From Palsa-504 sp963808615 (GTDB lineage: Bacteria; Actinomycetota; Actinomycetes; Streptosporangiales; Streptosporangiaceae): a DNA stretch of 64,000 bases. The position numbers and the translations under genes are program-made. The stretch is taken from contig CAWEGV010000002.1 in assembly GCA_963808615.1 (NCBI GenBank), positions 62,001 to 126,000 on the forward strand, read 5' to 3'. Shown here in pieces: positions 45,230-53,666 of this stretch. The notes beneath the pieces were generated by a model that saw nothing but the letters and a program-made list of their open reading frames with translations, was not told where the DNA came from and did not search any database. Each line of letters begins with the position of its first letter. Positions within the stretch are counted from its first letter, which is position 1.

Positions 45230-45997
45230 ATGGGGAGCGGGTCTGCGGAAATCAGGCGGATGCCGGCCGACCAGCCTGGATCATCCGCGACCATGGAGAT
45301 CCCTGCCGGTCATCCTGGTCCTGGTCCTCGCCCCGCCTCCACCCTCGTGGTCCTGGACCCTGCCCGCCAGAGGTGCCCGGGATCCGATACGTTGCCGGTC
45401 CTGCCGGCGCTGCGCGGGCTACTGCCGCGGGACGGCCTTGCTCGCGGGTCGGTGGTGACCGTGGCGGAGTTCGGCATACTGGCCCTGGCCCTGCTGGCCG
45501 CCGCCTCGGCCGCCGGGACCTGGTGCGGGATCGCCGGAATACCCGAGGCCGGCGTGCTGGCCACGGTGGGCCTGGGCCTGGACGCCGAGCGGACCCTGCT
45601 GGTTCCCGATCCGGGGGACGCCTGGCCGCAGGTGGTGGCGTCGCTGCTCGACGGGTGCGAACTGGTCTTGCTGCGGCCGCCCGGGCGGGCCCCGGCCCAG
45701 GTCCGGCAGCGTCTTGAGGCGGTACTCCGGCGCGGCCGGGGCGTGCTGCTCGTGGCCGGGAAATGGCCGGGGGCGCAGGTCCGCCTCCGGGTGGTCATCC
45801 AGGGCTGGACCGGACTCGGTGACGGGCACGGTCGGCTCCGGGCATGCTGCGCTGAGGTGGTGTCGGACGGCCGCGGCGAGGCGGCCATGACGCGCACCAG
45901 CTGGCTCTGGCTACCGGGCGAAGACGGCGGCGTCACCCTGGCGGACCCCGCGAATGTCCCCCCGGGGAAATATCTTCCGCCCGGGCTGGCCCTGTGA
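45230..45997 (+). CDS. imuA': ImuA'-like mutasome accessory protein
   Basis: This RecA-like accessory of the SOS mutagenesis complex has 255 residues. It is recognised mainly by its place directly before imuB and dnaE2 and by a degenerate RecA-fold core (LPALRGLLPRDGLARGSVVTVAEFGILALALLAAASAAGTWCGIAGIP). Later segments are LLVPDPGDAWPQVVASLLDGCELVLLRPP, LLVAGKWPGAQVRLRVV and MTRTSWLWLPG. The Walker A motif is missing, as in actinobacterial ImuA'. ATG 45230 begins close to the SOS box with no clear ribosome site; ATG 45293 is also possible. Its end overlaps imuB by 4 bp (GTGA). Confidence 0.85.
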   Translation: MGSGSAEIRRMPADQPGSSATMEIPAGHPGPGPRPASTLVVLDPARQRCPGSDTLPVLPALRGLLPRDGLARGSVVTVAEFGILALALLAAASAAGTWCGIAGIPEAGVLATVGLGLDAERTLLVPDPGDAWPQVVASLLDGCELVLLRPPGRAPAQVRQRLEAVLRRGRGVLLVAGKWPGAQVRLRVVIQGWTGLGDGHGRLRACCAEVVSDGRGEAAMTRTSWLWLPGEDGGVTLADPANVPPGKYLPPGLAL

Positions 45998-47514
45998 GGG
46001 CACGCCAGCCTGGTGCCCTGATACCGGAAACCCCGCGGATCATGGTCCTGTGCTGCCCGGGGCTGTGCGATTCCGGCGCCCCAAGCCGTCCCGGCGCCCC
46101 AAGCTGTCCCGGCGCCCCAAGCCCGCTGGCCGCGCCCGGGCCGCACGCCGCGAAACTGTTCGAGCAGGTGATCGCGGCGGTGACCGAGTTCTGCCCCAGG
46201 GTGGAGGCGGTGGAGCCCGGCGTGTGCGCGTTCGGCGCCCGCGGGCCCGCGCGTTACTTCGGCGGCGAGATGGCTTTGGCTGGCCGGATCATCGCCGCGG
46301 TGGCGGAACTCGGCGTGGAGTCCCGGGTCGGGGCGGCCGATGGCCTGTTCGCCGCGCTGCTGGCCGCCCGCGGCATCGATCCACCCCATACCGGTCCGCC
46401 CCATGCCGGCTCGCCCCACGCCCGCCGGAGCCCGGTCTTCGTGATACCCCCTGGCCATACGGCGGAGTTCCTGGCGCGGCAACCGGTGAGCGTCCTGGAA
46501 GACCAGGACCTAGCCGGGCTGCTGACCCGGCTCGGCCTGCGTACCTTGGGGGATCTGGCCGCCTTGCCCGCCGGTGACGTGGCCGGCCGGTTCGGCTCCG
46601 CGGGGGAGACCGCGCACCGGCTGGCCAGCGGCCAGGGCTCACGGCCGCTGGCGGCTGCGCCGCCCGCCGAGGACCTGTCCGCGGTCCGGGAGTTCGACCC
46701 GCCGGAGCCGCTGGCCGAGCCGGTGGTGTTCGCGGCCAAGGCGCTCGCCGAGCAGATGCACGACGGCCTGTCGGCCCGCGGGCTGACCTGCGTCCGCGTC
46801 CAGGTCCAGGCCACCTGGGCGGACGGCCGGGAAAGCCGCAGGCTGTGGCGGCACGACGGGCTGCTGTCCGCGACCGCCCTGGCCGGCCGGGTCCGCTGGC
46901 AGCTCGACGGCTGGCGGGGCGCGGCAGGCGACACGGACACGTCCGGCGGGGGCATCGCGGTGCTCCGGCTGGTGCCGGACCAGGTGGTCCGCGCCACCGG
47001 GCACCAGCTCGCCCTGTGGGGAGAGACCGTGGTCAGCGACCGGGTGGCCCGGGCGGCCATGCGCGTCCAGGCCATGCTCGGGCACCAGGCGGTGCTGCGT
47101 CCGGTCCCGGGTGGCGGGAGAGATTTCTGCGAGCGGGTCACCCTGGTACCGTTCGGCGAGAAAACAGAGCCCCGCCTGGCCCCGGGCCCGCCTTGGCCTG
47201 GGCGGGTCATGGGTCCGGCGCCTGGCGTGGCGTACCCCTTCGCCCGCGAGGCGGACGTGACCGACGAGGCCGGAGCTCCGGTCACCGTGACCGGCCGGTG
47301 CATCATGTCAGCCGCGCCAGCCTGGCTGGCGGTCGATGATGACCCGCCGCGGCGGATCACCGGCTGGGCCGGCCCGTGGCCGCTGTCCGAACGCTGGTGG
47401 GATCCGGTCGCCGCGCGGCGGCGGGCCAGGTTCCAGCTCCTGACCGGCGACGGGCGGGCCTGGCTGGCCGCGGTGCAGGACGGCCGCTGGCTGATCGAGG
47501 CCGGCTACTGGTGA
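45994..47514 (+). CDS. imuB: ImuB, catalytically inactive Y-family polymerase-like protein
   Basis: This 506-residue protein bridges the DnaE2 polymerase to the sliding clamp in the mutasome (known for mycobacteria). The N-terminus reads RIMVLCCPG where active Y-family enzymes have DMDAFF, so the catalytic acids are absent, as expected. The segment VEAVEPGVCAFGARGPARYFGGE is present, followed by a little-finger-like region (FDPPEPLAEPVVFAAKALAEQMHDGLSARGLTCVRVQV). A C-terminal tail carries ITGWAGPWPLSERWWDP and FQLLTGDGRAWLAAVQDGRWLIEAGYW. An 18-bp repeat near the start adds GAPSCP units. The start overlaps imuA'. Confidence 0.9.
   Translation: MRARQPGALIPETPRIMVLCCPGLCDSGAPSRPGAPSCPGAPSPLAAPGPHAAKLFEQVIAAVTEFCPRVEAVEPGVCAFGARGPARYFGGEMALAGRIIAAVAELGVESRVGAADGLFAALLAARGIDPPHTGPPHAGSPHARRSPVFVIPPGHTAEFLARQPVSVLEDQDLAGLLTRLGLRTLGDLAALPAGDVAGRFGSAGETAHRLASGQGSRPLAAAPPAEDLSAVREFDPPEPLAEPVVFAAKALAEQMHDGLSARGLTCVRVQVQATWADGRESRRLWRHDGLLSATALAGRVRWQLDGWRGAAGDTDTSGGGIAVLRLVPDQVVRATGHQLALWGETVVSDRVARAAMRVQAMLGHQAVLRPVPGGGRDFCERVTLVPFGEKTEPRLAPGPPWPGRVMGPAPGVAYPFAREADVTDEAGAPVTVTGRCIMSAAPAWLAVDDDPPRRITGWAGPWPLSERWWDPVAARRRARFQLLTGDGRAWLAAVQDGRWLIEAGYW
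46073..46126. repeat. 18-bp tandem repeat, three copies, in imuB
   Basis: The unit CCGGCGCCCCAAGCCGTC with small changes; it encodes RPGAPS-type repeats in the N-terminal part of ImuB. Confidence 0.85.
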
Positions 47515-47538
47515 AACACGCCAGGGCGCAGTCCCCGA

Positions 47539-47565
47539 ACCACGTCGTTGTGACAACCACGTGGT
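47539..47565. promoter_or_regulatory. 27-bp near-perfect palindrome upstream of dnaE2
   Basis: The arms ACCACGTCGTTGT and ACAACCACGTGGT meet at G47552, with 12 of 13 bases pairing. It lies between imuB and dnaE2. Confidence 0.85.
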
Positions 47566-47572
47566 CTGGTGC

Positions 47573-47593
47573 ACGTCGTTGTGACAACGACGT
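47573..47593. promoter_or_regulatory. 21-bp perfect palindrome upstream of dnaE2
   Basis: The arms ACGTCGTTGT and ACAACGACGT surround G47583. The centre is exactly 31 bp from the centre of the neighbouring 27-bp palindrome. The same spacing and TGT-S-ACA core recur at 17879/17910. Confidence 0.85.
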
Positions 47594-47613
47594 CGTTGGA
47601 TCCGGGGCCAGAG

Positions 47614-50600
47614 GTGGGCTGGGATAACGCGCCGGTCCCGTGGGCCGAGCTCCGGCGCCGCATGTCCTGGCGTGCCGAAGGTCAGCCGCCCCAGGCCGGG
47701 TCCGCTGACCCCGAGGCGCCTCACCATGCCGGGCCCGCCGGTCCCGAGACGGCGACGCCCGTCCCGAGCGAGCCGGTCAGGCGGCCGGAAGCCGGCCGTG
47801 TCCCCTGGGCCGAACTGCACTGCCACTCCGCGTTCAGTTTCCTCGACGGGGCGGCCGCTCCCGGTGAGCTCGTCGCCGAAGCGGCCCGGCTCGGGCTCGA
47901 GACGCTCGCCATCACCGATCACGACGGCATGTACGGGGTTCCGCAGTTCGCCCAGGCCGCCGCCCGGCTCGCCGAGCACGGCGCCCGGCTCCGCACGGTG
48001 TTCGGCGCCGAGCTCAGCCTGCCCCCCGGGTCAGGGGGGTACGGGGGGGCGGGCAGCCCCCCCGTGCGCGGGGGGTCCAGGGGGGTCGTCCCCCCGGACC
48101 AGTCCAGCCACCTGCTGATCCTGGCCCGCGACCCGGAGGGGTACCGCAGGCTGTGCTCTGTGATCAGCGCGGCCCAGCTGGCCGGCGGGGAAAAGGGACG
48201 GCCGGTCTACGACACCGGAGCGCTGGCTAGCGCGCACGACGGCCACTGGGTGGTGCTGACCGGCTGCCGCAAGGGGCAGGTTCCCGTCGCGCTCGCCGCC
48301 GGCGGCCCGGACCCGAAGACCGCGGCCTGGCGGGAGCTGGCCGAGCTGACCGCGATGTTCGGGCACGAGAACGTGATGGTCGAGCTGAACTGCCGTCACG
48401 ATCCCGGCGATGACGAACGGAACGACGCGCTGGCCCGGCTCGCGGCGGCCGCGGACGTCGACGTGATCGCGACCGGCAACGTGCACTACGCGGTCCCCGG
48501 CCAGGCCCGGCTCGGCCAGGCGCTGGCCGCGATCCGGGCCCGGCGGTCCCTGGCGGACCAGGACGGCTGGCTGGACCCGGCGGGCACGGCTTACCTGCGC
48601 TCAGGCGCGGAGATGGCCGCGCTGCTGCGGCGCTACCCGGGCGTGCTTGAGCGGACCGTCGCGCTGGGACGCGAGTGCGCGTTCGATTTCCGCGTGATCG
48701 CGCCGAGCCTTCCCGACTTCGGCGTCCCGGCCGGCCACACGGAGGCGTCCTGGCTGCGTGAACTGGTCGCGCGGAAGGCCCCGGCCCGGTACGGGGCGCC
48801 CGGCCGCGAGCGGGTGCCCGGCGCGCATGCGCAGATCGCCAGGGAACTCGACGTCATCGAGCGGCTGAAGTTCCCCGGCTACTTCCTGATCGTGCACAAC
48901 ATCGTCGAGTTCTGCGAGCACGAAAACATCCTGTGCCAGGGCCGGGGATCGGCGGCCAACTCGGCGGTGTGCTACGCGCTCGGCATCACCAACGTCAACC
49001 CGGTCTCGCACCACCTGCTGTTCGAGCGGTTCCTTTCCGAGGGCCGGGACGGCCCGCCCGACATCGACCTGGACATCGAGCACCGGCGCCGGGAGGAGGT
49101 CATCCAGTACGTCTACCGCACCTACGGCCGGGAGCGGGCCGCACAGGTCGCCAACGTGATCACCTACCGGCCGCGGCTGGCGCTGCGGGACGCGGGCCGC
49201 GCGCTCGGCTACACCCCGGCCCAGTCGGACGCCTGGGTCCGGCAGATCGGCCCGGGCGCGGCTGCTGACGGCGAGTCGCTGCCGGCCGATGACCGCGACC
49301 CGGACGCGGTTCCCCCGGCCGCGGCCGACCTGGCCGCTCAGATGCAGCGGCTGCCGCGCCACCTCGGCACCCATTCCGGCGGCATGGTGATCTGCGACCG
49401 GCCGGTGGGGGAGGTCTGCCCGGTGGAATGGGCACGGATGCCCGGCCGCAGCGTGCTGCAGTGGGACAAAGACGACTGCGCCTACGCGGGCCTAGTCAAG
49501 TTCGACCTGCTCGGCCTGGGCATGCTGGCCGCCCTGCACGACTGCCTTGACCTGGTGAACAAGCACTACGGAGAGCACTGGTCGATGTCTTCCATCCCGC
49601 AGGAGGATCCGGCCGTCTACCAGATGCTGGCCGAGGCGGACACGGTGGGAGTGTTCCAGGTGGAATCCCGCGCGCAGATGGCGACCCTGCCCCGGCTGCG
49701 ACCTAAGCAGTTCTACGACCTGGTCATCGAGGTGGCGCTGATCAGGCCGGGACCGATCCAGGGCGGCTCGGTCCACCCGTACCTGCGCCGGCATGACGGC
49801 CATGAGCCCGCCACGATGCCACACGAGTCCATGCGCCCTGCGCTCGGCAAGACACTGGGCGTGCCGCTGTTCCAGGAGCAGATGATGCAGCTGGCCATCG
49901 ACTGCGCGGGATTTGATCCCGCCGAGGCTGACCGGCTGCGCCAGGCGATGAGCGCCAAACGGGCTCCCGAGCGGATCGCCGAACTCCGCCAGCGGCTGCT
50001 GGACGGGATGGCCGAGCGCGGCATCAGCGACGCGGTCGCGGAAGACATCTACGTCAAGATCCTCGCCTTCTCCAATTACGGGTTCCCCGAATCGCACGCG
50101 ATCAGCTTCGCGTACCTGGTCTACGCCAGCGCGTGGCTGAAGCAGTACTACCCGGCCGCGTTCACCGCCGCCTTGCTGCGCAACCAGCCGATGGGGTTCT
50201 ACGCCCCGCACACCCTGATCAACGACGCGCGGCGGCACGGGGTCGTGGTCCTAGGCGTAGACGTGAACGCCAGCGAGGCCCTGGCCAGCCTCGAAGGCTT
50301 CGCGGGTGCCTGCCCGGCCGGCGTCAAGAGACCGGCCATCCGGCCCGGCCTGTCCGGGGTGCGTAACCTGGGCCTCCAGGCGGCCGAGCGGGTGGCCGCC
50401 GGGCGGCCCTACCGGGACCTGGAGGATTTCGCGGCCCGGACCGCGCTGCCGGCCGCCGCGCTCGAGGCGCTTGCCCTGGCCGGGGCGTTCGGGTGCTTCG
50501 GGCTGAGCAGGCGCGCCGCGCTGTGGGCGGCGGGTGCCGCCGCCACGGTGCGCGAGGGGCAGCTGGCCGGCACTACCACCGGGCTCGATCCGGAGAGCCC

Positions 50601-51006
50601 GGGGGGCAAGGGGTCCGCGCCGCCGCTGCCCGCCATGACGCCGGTCGAGGAGACGTTCGCCGACCTGTGGGCCACCGGGACCTACGGCACTCACCCGGTG
50701 GCGCACATCCGGGCCTGGCTCGCCGAGCGGCAGGTGCTGACCGCGGCGGCGGTCAGGTCAGCCGCCGCGGATTCCCACGTGACCGTGGCCGGCCTGGTCA
50801 CTCACCGGCAGCAGCCCCCGACCGCACGCGGGGTAGTGTTCATCAGCCTGGAGGACGAGACCGGGATGGTGAACGTCATCTGCCCGCCCCAGGTCTGGGC
50901 CCGCCACCGCCGGATGGCCATGGTCGCGCCTGCGCTGCTCATCCAGGGCCGGGTCGAGCGCACCGGCGGACCCCGAGCGCTGACCAGGCGGCCCCGAGCG
51001 CTCTGA
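47614..51006 (+). CDS. dnaE2: Error-prone DNA polymerase III alpha subunit DnaE2, altered C-terminus
   Basis: This translesion polymerase has about 1,130 residues as read. It begins VGWDNAPVPWAEL (GTG 47614), the normal DnaE2 start; an open frame to 47569 runs through palindromes and is not used here. The PHP domain (LHCHSAFSFLDGAAAPGELVAEA, AITDHDGMYG) contains an insert at about 135-160 from a G-rich hairpin element. The polymerase domain has ILCQGRGSAANSAVCYALGI, the acidic site PDIDLDIEHRRREEV and THSGGMVI. FSNYGFPESHAISFAYLVYASAWLK and a C-terminal OB domain follow. After VERTGG a local insertion gives a new tail and stop at 51006. The expected end AVNLVAARLRPL-like sequence follows in another frame to 51100. 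Confidence 0.93.
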   Translation: MGWDNAPVPWAELRRRMSWRAEGQPPQAGSADPEAPHHAGPAGPETATPVPSEPVRRPEAGRVPWAELHCHSAFSFLDGAAAPGELVAEAARLGLETLAITDHDGMYGVPQFAQAAARLAEHGARLRTVFGAELSLPPGSGGYGGAGSPPVRGGSRGVVPPDQSSHLLILARDPEGYRRLCSVISAAQLAGGEKGRPVYDTGALASAHDGHWVVLTGCRKGQVPVALAAGGPDPKTAAWRELAELTAMFGHENVMVELNCRHDPGDDERNDALARLAAAADVDVIATGNVHYAVPGQARLGQALAAIRARRSLADQDGWLDPAGTAYLRSGAEMAALLRRYPGVLERTVALGRECAFDFRVIAPSLPDFGVPAGHTEASWLRELVARKAPARYGAPGRERVPGAHAQIARELDVIERLKFPGYFLIVHNIVEFCEHENILCQGRGSAANSAVCYALGITNVNPVSHHLLFERFLSEGRDGPPDIDLDIEHRRREEVIQYVYRTYGRERAAQVANVITYRPRLALRDAGRALGYTPAQSDAWVRQIGPGAAADGESLPADDRDPDAVPPAAADLAAQMQRLPRHLGTHSGGMVICDRPVGEVCPVEWARMPGRSVLQWDKDDCAYAGLVKFDLLGLGMLAALHDCLDLVNKHYGEHWSMSSIPQEDPAVYQMLAEADTVGVFQVESRAQMATLPRLRPKQFYDLVIEVALIRPGPIQGGSVHPYLRRHDGHEPATMPHESMRPALGKTLGVPLFQEQMMQLAIDCAGFDPAEADRLRQAMSAKRAPERIAELRQRLLDGMAERGISDAVAEDIYVKILAFSNYGFPESHAISFAYLVYASAWLKQYYPAAFTAALLRNQPMGFYAPHTLINDARRHGVVVLGVDVNASEALASLEGFAGACPAGVKRPAIRPGLSGVRNLGLQAAERVAAGRPYRDLEDFAARTALPAAALEALALAGAFGCFGLSRRAALWAAGAAATVREGQLAGTTTGLDPESPGGKGSAPPLPAMTPVEETFADLWATGTYGTHPVAHIRAWLAERQVLTAAAVRSAAADSHVTVAGLVTHRQQPPTARGVVFISLEDETGMVNVICPPQVWARHRRMAMVAPALLIQGRVERTGGPRALTRRPRAL
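48021..48105. repeat. G-rich hairpin element, copy 2 (inside dnaE2)
   Basis: It shares the 21-base hairpin core (seven G, CGGGCAG, seven C, 48043-48063) and the following GGGGGGTCC, GGGGGG and GTCCCCCC runs with the element at 21426. It adds about 22 Gly/Pro-rich residues between GAELSLP and SSHLLILARDPEGYRRLC. Confidence 0.8.
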
Positions 51007-51100
51007 GGGCACCGAGCGTACCGGCGGCGCCGTCAACCTGGTCGCCGCCGCGCTACGCCCGCTCCAGGTCGCCGCCGTGCCCAGCCGTGACTTCCGCTGA
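50955..51100 (+). other. Local insertion/duplication displacing the dnaE2 C-terminus
   Basis: GAGCGCACCGGCGG near 50955-50968 recurs as GAGCGTACCGGCGG at 51014-51027. Two copies of CCCCGAGCGCT lie between. The frame after the second copy reads ERTGGAVNLVAAALRPLQVAAVPSRDFR and stops at 51098-51100, which is the usual DnaE2 ending. Confidence 0.7.
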
Positions 51101-51137
51101 CCTCTCTTCCCGGGCCGTCGGCGGCAGGATGGGAACC

Positions 51138-51865
51138 GTGCGATCAATCGAGGATGTCCTGGAGGGCCTGACCGAGGCGACGGCCAGGCTGATCGGTGAC
51201 GTGGGTCGGCTGACCGATGCTGACGTGCGGGAGCCTTCACTGCTACCTGGCTGGACACGAGGGCATGTCCTGACGCATCTGGCCGGTAATGCCGAGGGCG
51301 GTGCCCGGCTGCTGGGCTGGGCCCGGACCGGGATCCCCGGCTACGAGTATCCGAGCGTGGCGGCGCGGGCGGCCGCCATCGAGGAAGGGGCGGGCCGCCG
51401 GCTGCTGTCCTGGTAACCGACGTGCGCGCCACGGCGGCCGCGCTGGCCGAAGCGGCCGAGCAGATGCCGCCAGGCGCCTGGCAGAACCTGGTCACCTGGA
51501 CGACCGGCCAGCAGACTCCGGCGGAGATGGTCGTGCGGTCCCGGCTGGCTGAGGTGCTGATTCACCATGTGGATCTTGATTTCGGTTACGGGCCCGGCTC
51601 GTGGCCCGCGGCGTTCGTCCGCGAGATGCTCACCATCGTGGTCCAGGCCCTGAGCGACCGCCCGCTGGCCCCCGTAACCGCGGGTCTTCATGCCACCGAT
51701 ACGGGCCGCTCATTCCAGCTCAGCGGCGCCGCGGCAGATGCCGGGCCGATCAGCGGGACCGAAGCGGGGCTGCTGGCCTGGCTAATGGGCCGTTCCGATG
51801 GCGCCGACCTGGCCAGGGCCGATCCAGGCCTGCTGCCGCCGGTCCCCAGCATCTACCTGACGTGA
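51138..51865 (+). CDS. Mycothiol-dependent maleylpyruvate isomerase-family (DinB_2) protein, one frameshift
   Basis: GTG 51138 (ATG 51129 upstream is possible) begins VRSIEDVLEGLTEATARLIGDVGRL, with the family motif LLPGWTRGHVLTHLAGNAEGGARLL (metal His). The frame stops at 51416. The next frame continues VTDVRATAAALAEAAEQMPPG, then RLAEVLIHHVDLDFGYGP (second His/Asp site) and ends at 51865. A single 1-base shift near 51412 separates the halves, which join into about 243 residues, the normal length. Members use mycothiol for isomerisation or S-transfer (family knowledge), consistent with an actinobacterium. Confidence 0.8.
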
Positions 51866-51901
51866 CCAGTTGTCCCGCCGCCAGCGCCAGGCTGAGCTCA
51901 C

Positions 51902-52250
51902 TCAGGCACGCAGTTCCGCGAGCATGGGTCGCAGGCGAGCGGCCAGCGGGGGATCGGATCGCTGGAGCTCGTCCGCTGCGAGGTTGATGGTGGCGGCCAG
52001 GGCACGGCGCAGTTCTGCTTCGGTGATTGAGCGTGGTCTCCAGCGGTGCCGTCAGATCATCGGGCAGCAGATGGGCTCCCTTGGCGTAGTAGGCGGGATA
52101 ACCCAGCCGCACGCGGGCCAGGGTGATCGCATGGTCGCGCATGGCGTTGATCCAGTGCTCGGCTTGCCACCAGCGGCCACGCTCGATGCAGACCCGGGCG
52201 TGCAGGGCGTGATGCCAGATGAGACCGGTCAGGTGCCGCGGGTCCGGTGC
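51902..52250 (-). pseudogene. Nucleotidyltransferase-like protein, C-terminal remnant
   Basis: The minus strand reads LTGLIWHHALHARVCIERGRWWQAEHWINAMRDHAITLARVRLGYPAYYAKGAHLLPDDLTAPLE. After a shift it continues ITEAELRRALAATINLAADELQRSDPPLAARLRPMLAELRA to the stop at 51902. This is the helical C-terminal part of aminoglycoside-adenylyltransferase-like proteins. The N-terminal GSxxxGxxDxD catalytic domain is absent. Confidence 0.6.
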
Positions 52251-52289
52251 CGGGGAGGGGGCAGGTGACTGCGGCTTGCCGAAGACGGT

Positions 52290-52587
52290 CCGCCACCCCG
52301 CCGATCATCAGCAACAAGGTCGGCGGCAGCGCCCTCCACAACACGGTGTTGACCGACAACCCGACGGTCAGCGATTCGCCGAGGTGGCCGTGCAGCAACC
52401 GCAGCACGTAGTGGAAGTACTGCCAGGCGGCGGGCTCGCCCTGGCCGAGCTGCGTGTCGATCTGCACGCGGGAGGCCGGGCTCGCACCCCCGGCCCGGAA
52501 CAGCCCGAAAGCGGCCAGGGTCACGGCCCATACCAGGACCACGATCCCCAGCCGCCTCCGGACCAGGAAAAGAGCAAAGCTTGTCAC
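52290..52587 (-). pseudogene. ABC-transporter permease (DppB-like), N-terminal remnant
   Basis: ATG 52587 starts MTSFALFLVRRRLGIVVLVWAVTLAAFGLFRAG, a typical permease first helix. YFHYVLRLLHGHLGESLTVGLSVNTVLWRALPPTLLLMIGGV follows. The protein then loses similarity and runs into the nucleotidyltransferase relic. The EAA loop and later helices are missing, so a deletion has fused two truncated genes. Confidence 0.7.
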
Positions 52588-52691
52588 TTCGCGCGCAACC
52601 TCGCATCACCGGCGCCTGGACCGTGGCTAGCCTGGACGATCGACCGGCCCGGGCGAGAAATGCCCTCTCCTGAGAACCTTATTGGCCAGCC

Positions 52692-53503
52692 TCACCCGGC
52701 GCGGATGCCGGTGGCCAGCAGGTGCGGGCCGACGCCGAGCAGTTCGGGTACCCGCTCCAGGGCCCGGGCGCTGTCCAGGACCATGACCCGCGCGGCCGGG
52801 TCGTCCAGCCGCTCGGCCAGGTCGGCCAGCAGGAAGGCCGACCCTTCCACGCAGACCAGGTCCGCGACCGCCAGCCCGGCCGCGCGCAGCTCGGCGCGCA
52901 GCTGCGCCGGCCGGTGGCAGAAGCCGCTGAACGACCCGGGACCGAGCGGCAGCTGCCCGGTCCGCTCGACCTGACCGACCAGCTCGGGCATATGCGGATA
53001 AGTCTGGTACAGCCGGCTCAGCAGCACTCCATCGATCCGCGGCGCCCAGCGGGAGATCGCGGCCACGAACACCGGCCCGCCGGGCCGGACCACCCGCCGC
53101 GCCTCGCCGAGCGCACGGACTCGCTCGGCCCGTCGGCGCAGGTGATACAGCGGCCCGAGCAGCAGGACCGCATCCACCGAGGCGTCCGCCAGGTCCAGGT
53201 CGCGAGCGTCGCCCACCGCCGTCCGCAGCCCGGCGATGCCGTCGGCGTCTTCGCGCAGCTGCCGGACGTGCAGCGGCACCAGGTCCCGGTGCTCGACCCG
53301 GTAGCCCAGCCCGGCCAGCCACAGCGCATAGCGGCCAGGCCCGCCGCCGATGTCGGCGACTAGCGCCGGGCGGCCGGCAGCCGCCGGAGGATGATCTCGG
53401 TGGTCCGGGCGAACTCCAGCCGCCCGTGGCCCTCGGCCAGCCGGCCGCGTTCCTCGCCGCGCGCGTAGTGCTCGTGCAGCTCGGCCTGGTGCGCATCCTC
53501 CAT
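52692..53503 (-). CDS. Class I SAM-dependent methyltransferase, frameshifted near its N-terminus
   Basis: ATG 53503 begins MEDAHQAELHEHYARGEERGRLAEG and reads FARTTEIILRRLPAAR until a stop near 53361. The adjoining frame then carries motif I LVADIGGGPGRYALWLAGLGYRV, VGDARDLDLADASVDAVLLLGPLYHL, and VRPGGPVFVAAISRWAP to the stop at 52692. One 1-base shift joins them into about 270 residues. Substrate unknown. It is downstream of alkB on the same strand. Confidence 0.8.
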
Positions 53504-53666
53504 GACGCGTCACGATGACACGCCGCGCGCCCGGCCGTCGACACGTTTATCCGCCCAGCCGTCCAACTCGCAGGAACTCTCCGTCCAGCCTCGCGTTCAC
53601 CGCTCACCCCCTACAGCCATGCAGACCACCCCCGGCGTGCGGAAGGTTGCATGGGACGGGCGCTTT

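Noticed and set aside
47569..47613. DnaE2 start at 47569
   Set aside because: The added residues are encoded by the second palindrome, while the family-typical start VGWDNAPVPW begins at 47614.
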